From JAKVKY01 sp964293585 (GTDB lineage: Bacteria > Bacillota > Negativicutes > Acidaminococcales > Acidaminococcaceae), in the NCBI GenBank assembly GCA_964293585.1, contig CAXYYS010000073.1, forward strand, positions 1 to 8,332: a DNA stretch of 8,332 nt, written 5' to 3'. The notes under the pieces were generated by a model that saw only the letters and a program-made list of their open reading frames with translations, ran no database searches and was not told the DNA's origin. Every line of letters begins with the position of its first letter. The stretch's first letter is position 1. Below, in pieces: positions 6,355 through 8,332 of this stretch. Both the position numbers and the translations under genes were made by a program.

Positions 6355-8037
6355 CTAAAACTGTTTGACCACTCTGAACCACCAGGCATTATGCACGGTC
6401 TCGCCTTCGCTGGTGGATTCGTGGCTGCCTAGCGGCGTGGCCCAGTCAAACTTGGCGAACCAGTCCCGGGGTTTACTGTAAATCAGTCCCAGACCTGCGC
6501 CAAAGATGTTGCGGATGTTGTCCGAGGTATCACCGGCAATCCGGTCGTGGTCATATTCCACTCTGGCCCCGTCCACAAAGGCCGTCAGCTGCAGTTCCGG
6601 CAGACCCGTGCGGTAACGTAATTCCAGGGTACCCAGGATGCCGCTGTCGCCGCCCAGTTCACCCTGGGGAAAGGCGCGTACGCCGTCCGGACCACCCACG
6701 TAAAAGTCTTCGCTGCTGTCCAGGTTTTTCCAGGCATACTGACCGGTCACGCTGGCATGTAAATCCCAGCGGTTATTCAAGCGCTGGATATGATACAGGC
6801 TGGCATTGGTCTTGCTATAGTTGCCCGCCGTATTGAGCAAAGAATCCCTGTCCCGGGCGTACTCAGTATCCATGCCCAGATTACCCAGGGTCTGGGCAAT
6901 GCTGTAGCTGTCCGAGTAATCGTTTTCACGCACGTAGCCGTGCACTTCCAGGGAAATGGAGTCACTGCTCTTTTTACTGTCTAAAGTATCGTGGAACCAG
7001 GAATCATCCAAAGCCCGGTTGCGGTACACAATATCGTACCAGCTGCTATATTTGCTGCTGCGCTTCATGGGCACGGTCACGCCTAATTCCAAGGTATTGG
7101 CCATACCAGTGTTATCCAAAAAGGTCCAGCGGACGCCGGCTTCGTAGTTCATGTGGCTGTAGCCTACCCTGGCAATCGCTCCGTCCCGGCCCACCGGAAT
7201 CTGGTAGCGGAACTGGTAATTGTTCATGCCCTTGCTGCTGCGCAGGTAGTCCAGTTCCATCATGTCGCCCACCCTGGACAGGTTGTCGTAATGGTAGTTA
7301 AAACCGTAGCGCCAGCCACCGGTGGATTTACTGCCGTAGTTATCTACATACGCATAACCGCCCTGCTTTTCCAGGTTGGTCACCTCGATATTAATCTTAG
7401 CTGTGTCCGGTCTGACTCCCGGCGCCAGGGAAGCTTTAGCCTGCAGACCAGGAATCTCGTTTAAAATCAACAGGCTCTTGTCCAAGGGCTGGCTCTTGAT
7501 CAGCTGGCCCGGACGCACCGGATAGGTATACCCCAGCACCCTTTCATCCGTCAGGCGGCTGGTATTTTTAATATTCACATCGCCGTAGTGGCCGATCATG
7601 GCTTTTAAATGTAAGACATGCCCGTCCAAATCCTGGGCCGGCACATACACTAACGCCGTCATGTAACCTTCCTTGCGCAGCTGGTTCGTCGCTGCCAGAG
7701 CCAGGCCCTGCATGTCGGCAAAAGTCATCTTTTTATCTAACTTACCTGCGGCCAGAGGCTGCAGGCGCTCGTTCACATCCAGGTCCTCACAGTCAAAGAC
7801 TAACTTGTGTATGTAGGCCGTGGCCTGTCCTGATTCTTCTTTAGCCGTTGGAACTTTCACATCCACCTGTGGTACTTCCGGCCGGGGCGTGATATGGCGT
7901 TGGGGACCCAGTTCGTTCAGCAGCGAACCAGAATCCGGGATGCCCGCCCTATTCAATGAGCTGTCCGCATTTACTGTAGGCATAAAGGTTGTCATTAAAC
8001 TTACGAGCACTGCGGCTTGCGAAATTTTTTTGAGCAT
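6355..8037 (-). CDS. TpsB outer-membrane translocator, FhaC/ShlB/HecB family
   Basis: This encodes the 560-residue outer-membrane pore that recognises the TPS domain of the adjacent exoprotein in the periplasm and moves it to the cell surface without ATP. Residues 1-24 are a signal peptide (VNA before Asp25). Residues 33-44 resemble the plug helix H1, followed by a proline-rich linker (45-70). POTRA1 spans about 76-150 (IHKLVF, KEGYMTALVYVPAQDL), POTRA2 about 151-222, and the 16-strand barrel about 226-560, ending in Phe560 like a BAM-recognised beta-signal. The loop 6 motif, normally VRGF/Y, is VRAF (453-456). The partner motif, normally FxDxG, is FVDGA (487-491). The key Arg454 and Asp489 are kept. 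Length is normal for the family. AGGAG lies 8 bases before the ATG. The gene lies 91 bp upstream of tpsA on the same strand, an shlBA-like order. The single Cys83 is in POTRA1. Confidence 0.96.
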   Translation of the reverse strand: MLKKISQAAVLVSLMTTFMPTVNADSSLNRAGIPDSGSLLNELGPQRHITPRPEVPQVDVKVPTAKEESGQATAYIHKLVFDCEDLDVNERLQPLAAGKLDKKMTFADMQGLALAATNQLRKEGYMTALVYVPAQDLDGHVLHLKAMIGHYGDVNIKNTSRLTDERVLGYTYPVRPGQLIKSQPLDKSLLILNEIPGLQAKASLAPGVRPDTAKINIEVTNLEKQGGYAYVDNYGSKSTGGWRYGFNYHYDNLSRVGDMMELDYLRSSKGMNNYQFRYQIPVGRDGAIARVGYSHMNYEAGVRWTFLDNTGMANTLELGVTVPMKRSSKYSSWYDIVYRNRALDDSWFHDTLDSKKSSDSISLEVHGYVRENDYSDSYSIAQTLGNLGMDTEYARDRDSLLNTAGNYSKTNASLYHIQRLNNRWDLHASVTGQYAWKNLDSSEDFYVGGPDGVRAFPQGELGGDSGILGTLELRYRTGLPELQLTAFVDGARVEYDHDRIAGDTSDNIRNIFGAGLGLIYSKPRDWFAKFDWATPLGSHESTSEGETVHNAWWFRVVKQF

Positions 8038-8045
8038 CTTAGGTT

Positions 8046-8051
8046 CTCCTT
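8046..8051 (-). promoter_or_regulatory. Ribosome binding site of tpsB
   Basis: AAGGAG lies 8 bases upstream of the ATG at 8037. It is the only good site near an ATG that gives a signal peptide, and so supports this start. Confidence 0.85.
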
Positions 8052-8082
8052 CTCTTACCCAAATATGTATCTCTTCATTTGC

Positions 8083-8097
8083 ATTATACAGTATAAT
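8083..8097. promoter_or_regulatory. Palindrome overlapping the -10 box, possible operator
   Basis: ATTATAC-A-GTATAAT is a perfect inverted repeat with 7-base arms and a 1-base centre. It contains a TATAAT in both directions. It could be an operator where a dimeric repressor blocks the tpsB promoter, or simply a result of AT-rich promoter sequence. No plus-strand -35 box was found at the right distance, so a second start from here is not supported. Confidence 0.4.
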
Positions 8098-8111
8098 ATT
8101 TGTTTTGTTAA
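8083..8111 (-). promoter_or_regulatory. Near-consensus vegetative promoter for tpsB-tpsA
   Basis: On the minus strand a -35 box TTAACA (8111-8106, five of six consensus bases) is separated by exactly 17 bases from a -10 box TATAAT (8088-8083, six of six). Transcription would begin about 8075-8077, giving a leader of roughly 40 bases to tpsB. No other promoter was seen before tpsA, so both genes are probably co-transcribed. A 15-bp palindrome covers the -10 box. Confidence 0.75.
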
Positions 8112-8139
8112 TAATTTTCTATAAAGGATTTTTTCTTTT

Positions 8140-8166
8140 AATATTCTGATAATATTTCTCAATATT
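8140..8166. repeat. Three AATATT motifs at helical-turn spacing
   Basis: AATATT occurs at 8140-8145, 8151-8156 and 8161-8166, so steps are 11 and 10 bases, one turn of the helix. It lies 30-55 bases upstream of the tpsB -35 box. Such phased AT motifs can bend DNA, act as an UP-like element or bind a regulator on one face. The region is AT-rich, so chance is possible. Confidence 0.35.
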
Positions 8167-8237
8167 TTATTCTCTCACCAAGGCGGTTTTACATTTTCAG
8201 CATCTTATCGTCCCTCTGGGCACGAATTTGGCTTTTG

Positions 8238-8246
8238 TGGTATACT
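8238..8246 (+). promoter_or_regulatory. Extended -10 promoter for the divergent plus-strand gene
   Basis: TGG followed by TATACT (8241-8246) forms an extended -10 element. No convincing -35 box is seen at 17 bases, which extended -10 promoters tolerate. Transcription would begin near 8253, about 50 bases before the ATG at 8303. Confidence 0.5.
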
Positions 8247-8302
8247 TAGTTTAAATTTAGTTCGCAAAGCTATTACCAAGCTAACAAAGGAGTCTGGTCA
8301 CC

Positions 8303-8332
8303 ATGAGTGTCAGCCGCAACAAAAATACCAGC
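8303..8332 (+). CDS. Start of a divergent gene of unknown function (partial)
   Basis: An ATG at 8303 is preceded by AAAGGAG (8286-8292), with 10 bases between. Ten codons fit before the window ends, reading MSVSRNKNTS. The start is polar and basic with no hydrophobic run so far, so nothing can be said about function. It points away from the tpsB-tpsA unit and shares the 265-bp intergenic region with it. It could be unrelated to secretion. The call rests on the good ribosome binding site, the upstream extended -10 element and the open frame. Confidence 0.6.
   Translation, partial: MSVSRNKNTS

Noticed and set aside
5896..6432. Plus-strand open frame of 178 codons spanning the tpsA start and the tpsB end
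   Set aside because: It is antisense to the conserved TPS domain, the intergenic gap and the TpsB C-terminus. Hydrophobicity is an artefact, and both sense genes are strongly supported.
7820..8149. Plus-strand open frame of 109 codons ending in a hydrophobic tail
   Set aside because: It overlaps the tpsB signal peptide region and promoter in antisense. The tail comes from AT-rich promoter DNA.

Overview
The window carries most of a two-partner secretion (type Vb) locus on the minus strand, plus the start of a divergent gene at the right edge. Reading in the direction of transcription (right to left), a near-consensus promoter at about 8083-8111 precedes tpsB (8037 to 6355), an outer-membrane FhaC/ShlB-type translocator of 560 residues. 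After a 91-bp gap holding a small hairpin comes tpsA (6263 to beyond base 1), a giant secreted exoprotein of the filamentous-haemagglutinin type. tpsA is open for 2087 complete codons with no stop and runs off the left edge, so its C-terminus is not visible. I translated this frame by hand along its full length.

The visible TpsA part is modular. In order it has a Sec signal peptide (1-28), the haemagglutination/TPS secretion domain with an NPNG motif (about 45-145, flanking region to about 265), a region of unknown fold (about 265-490), a tandem Gly/Thr/Tyr repeat of about 17 residues (492-603), a further unassigned segment, about ten GLUG-type motifs (757-1237), a linker (1238-1483), and at least five MBG/YDG-type modules (from about 1484 to the edge). 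This fits a long beta-helical, repeat-built surface adhesin exported through the TpsB pore. The gene order tpsB-tpsA on one strand with one strong upstream promoter suggests one transcription unit.

The organism is inferred, not shown. An outer membrane is implied by the TpsB barrel. The strong GGAGG-type ribosome binding sites, near-consensus sigma-A-like promoters and AT-rich intergenic DNA recall Firmicutes. Together these suggest a diderm Firmicute, most likely a Negativicute, but a proteobacterium or fusobacterium is not excluded. 

The right end (8038-8302) is an AT-rich divergent intergenic region with promoters facing both ways. A plus-strand gene begins at 8303, with only ten codons visible. 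No RNA genes, CRISPR array, insertion sequences or phage genes were seen. The nearest thing to an undescribed element is the architecture of the exoprotein itself and the variant motifs of its translocator.
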